From Lithospermum erythrorhizon (taxonomy: Eukaryota > Streptophyta > Magnoliopsida > Boraginales > Boraginaceae): a stretch of DNA of 64,000 bases. This document shows, one piece after another, positions 62,471 to 64,000 of the stretch. The stretch's first letter is position 1. The number at the start of each line of letters is the position of its first letter. The stretch spans positions 1-64,000 of the forward strand of contig JADFUC010001387.1 in NCBI GenBank assembly GCA_019722365.1, read 5' to 3'. The notes beneath the pieces were generated by a model. That model was not told the origin of the DNA. It was given only the letters and a program-made list of their open reading frames with translations, and ran no database searches. Made by a program: the position numbers and the translations under genes.

Positions 62471-63240
62471 CTTAGATGATCAGGATCGAAAGGAAGAGAT
62501 TTCAACCAGATAGGTGCAAAATCTGGGCAAATAAAAAGGTGAAGAGCCTTTTTGGTTCTCTAGATTTTCATAAAACTATCAACTCTAAATTCATTGTTGG
62601 GCTGCTTTTAATTTATATGACACTATGCAAACCAGTTCTTCAAATGATGATTGATGATTCTGTGAACTACCATGGTCCCACACCAATATAAAGGAAAGAG
62701 AAAGACACTCATGCTCCCCAAAGAGATAAATTTTACTCAAGGAGTCTGGATTCACGGTAATAAACTATAATTTTTTTAAACACGTATTTTATTCGATTTT
62801 TTTAAACTATGGCCAAAACGTATTTATTTTTAAACTCATTTCCATCATTAATCAATCAAAACAGCTTTATCCACTACTCTAAGTAGAAATTGCGACATCG
62901 AGCCGAGTCCGAGCCGAGATTTTTTTTCTTGCTTGTGTCGTCTTCACCGAGGCGATCCAAAAACGAGCTGCGCTCTGGGCCGGAGAAATTGGTTCTTCAC
63001 ATTACTAAATTGTGGATAATTCAACGATAAATCAACATTTTATTAAAACTCAATATATAATACTTAATAGAAATAAAGAATGATTTGCAGTTAATAATTA
63101 AAAGTTGTGTTAACAATTCAATGATTTGGAAGAATAAAATCTTCTAACAAAAAAATAACATAAAGGGTTAAAGAAAACAATTCAATGTAAACGATATATT
63201 CACTCACAATTTATCACATCATGATTCTCGCAAATAGAAC

Positions 63241-63244
<4 letters not shown>
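62471..63244. other. Intergenic DNA
   Basis: A 71-codon ORF at 62,476-62,691 shows no recognisable domain and is not called. Otherwise AT-rich; nothing further seen. Confidence 0.4.

Positions 63245-63295
<51 letters not shown>
63245..63295. repeat. (TA)n microsatellite, about 25 units
   Basis: An uninterrupted TA run of about 50 bases within AT-rich intergenic DNA. Length is likely polymorphic and sensitive to assembly error. Confidence 0.95.
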
Positions 63296-63298
<3 letters not shown>

Positions 63299-64000
63299 AA
63301 CAATAAAGTAATAAGTTCGAGGTTCGTACAATAGACATATTTAATATTAAAGAAGACAAATAAATACATTATGGAACAACTTTAAAATATGATTCTAATA
63401 AGATTAGTTTACATCAGTTCATACTATGGTGCAATTGCACCACCTTACCTAGCCTAGGTCCGGCTATGAAAAGAGGCACCAACTTAAAAGAAATTGGTGT
63501 TAAGTGGAATAGCTCATAGGCTTATATAGTAATACACTCTCTCCTAATTTTTCAATATGAGACAATCACATGTGAACTCTTGTACTTATTAGGACTCAAT
63601 CTTAACAGAATCTCATTTGAATAATGAACTTTTCTATAAACGTGAGGCATATATATCGGTAGTACGTCTTTAAATAATCTGGTTACTGGCTTAATAAAAA
63701 GATAAGCCAATTATTTATGATATATTTTTAAATATTATAATAATTTTAGAAAATATGTAAATCATCAACAATTATACTAAAATATATTATTATGTGTTAA
63801 TATTATTACTGTGAACGAATTCGGCCCTGTGGCCCTCTTAAAGTTGGGATCATCGAACATGAAAACATCGAAGTCATCATACAACGGATGACAATAAAAA
63901 ATAATTTATTTAATATTATCTAAAATATTTGTCCATCGTGATGAACTACACATCTCATCAAAAATACATGAACATAAAAAATACAATCAAGTCTCTATTA
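63296..64000. other. Intergenic DNA, possible LTR fragment
   Basis: The stretch 63,430-63,610 (AGGCACCAACTTAAAAGAAA, then AAGTGGAATAGCTCATAGGC and AATATGAGACAATCACA) resembles short LTR or TRIM ends widespread in eudicots. No second copy is present in the window, so it is left unclassified. Confidence 0.3.

Noticed and set aside
62476..62691. 71-codon plus-strand ORF downstream of CNOT4
   Set aside because: No recognisable domain; length is within chance expectation for this composition.

Overview
This is nuclear DNA from a plant, most likely a eudicot. It is AT-rich, has GT-AG introns, and is dominated by Ty1/copia-type LTR retrotransposons on one side of a single-copy-type gene. I see no bacterial operons, rRNA, tRNA or CRISPR. 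The species cannot be named from the sequence.

Layout. 0-0.9 kb: remnant of a PBS1-like receptor-like cytoplasmic kinase (+). 0.9-12 kb: AT-rich intergenic DNA with a non-autonomous hAT element (3,444-5,448, 8-bp target duplication) carrying a nested solo LTR, two MITE-like elements and a candidate Ty3-type LTR. 12.3-50 kb: two broken copies of the purine-biosynthesis gene PurL (FGAM synthase) in opposite orientations, split by retrotransposons. The minus copy has a middle piece (21.79-22.27 kb) and a C-terminal piece (12.91-13.29 kb), separated by a copia element whose pol resembles the SIRE/Maximus lineage (13.9-21.8 kb). The plus copy is in four pieces: 22.27-22.54, 27.47-27.85, 30.49-31.57 and 49.01-49.25 kb. 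They are separated by a deleted copia element (22.5-27.5), an LTR-like block with a minisatellite (27.9-30.3), and a 17.4-kb element (31.57-49.01). A second copia element (36.2-44.8) is nested inside the 17.4-kb element. Both copies keep about 0.65 kb of matching 3' flank. 50-54.7 kb: AT-rich DNA with degenerate repeats and a stray duplicate of the first CNOT4 exon. 54.7-62 kb: the only recognisable host gene that is nearly complete, a CNOT4 (NOT4) RING-RRM ubiquitin ligase with about 11 exons (+). 62-64 kb: intergenic DNA with a long TA microsatellite.

How it fits together. Only CNOT4 has a full domain set, and even it has several apparent 1-base frameshifts. The PurL pieces let insertions be ordered: the protein reading stops at one element edge and resumes at the other. 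This gives a relative history of inverted duplication or rearrangement of PurL, then insertion of the 17.4-kb element, then insertion of the copia element inside it. No novel defence or metabolic system is supported. The most informative signals are the inverted PurL pair, the CNOT4 exon duplication and a CNOT4 intron with non-canonical borders.
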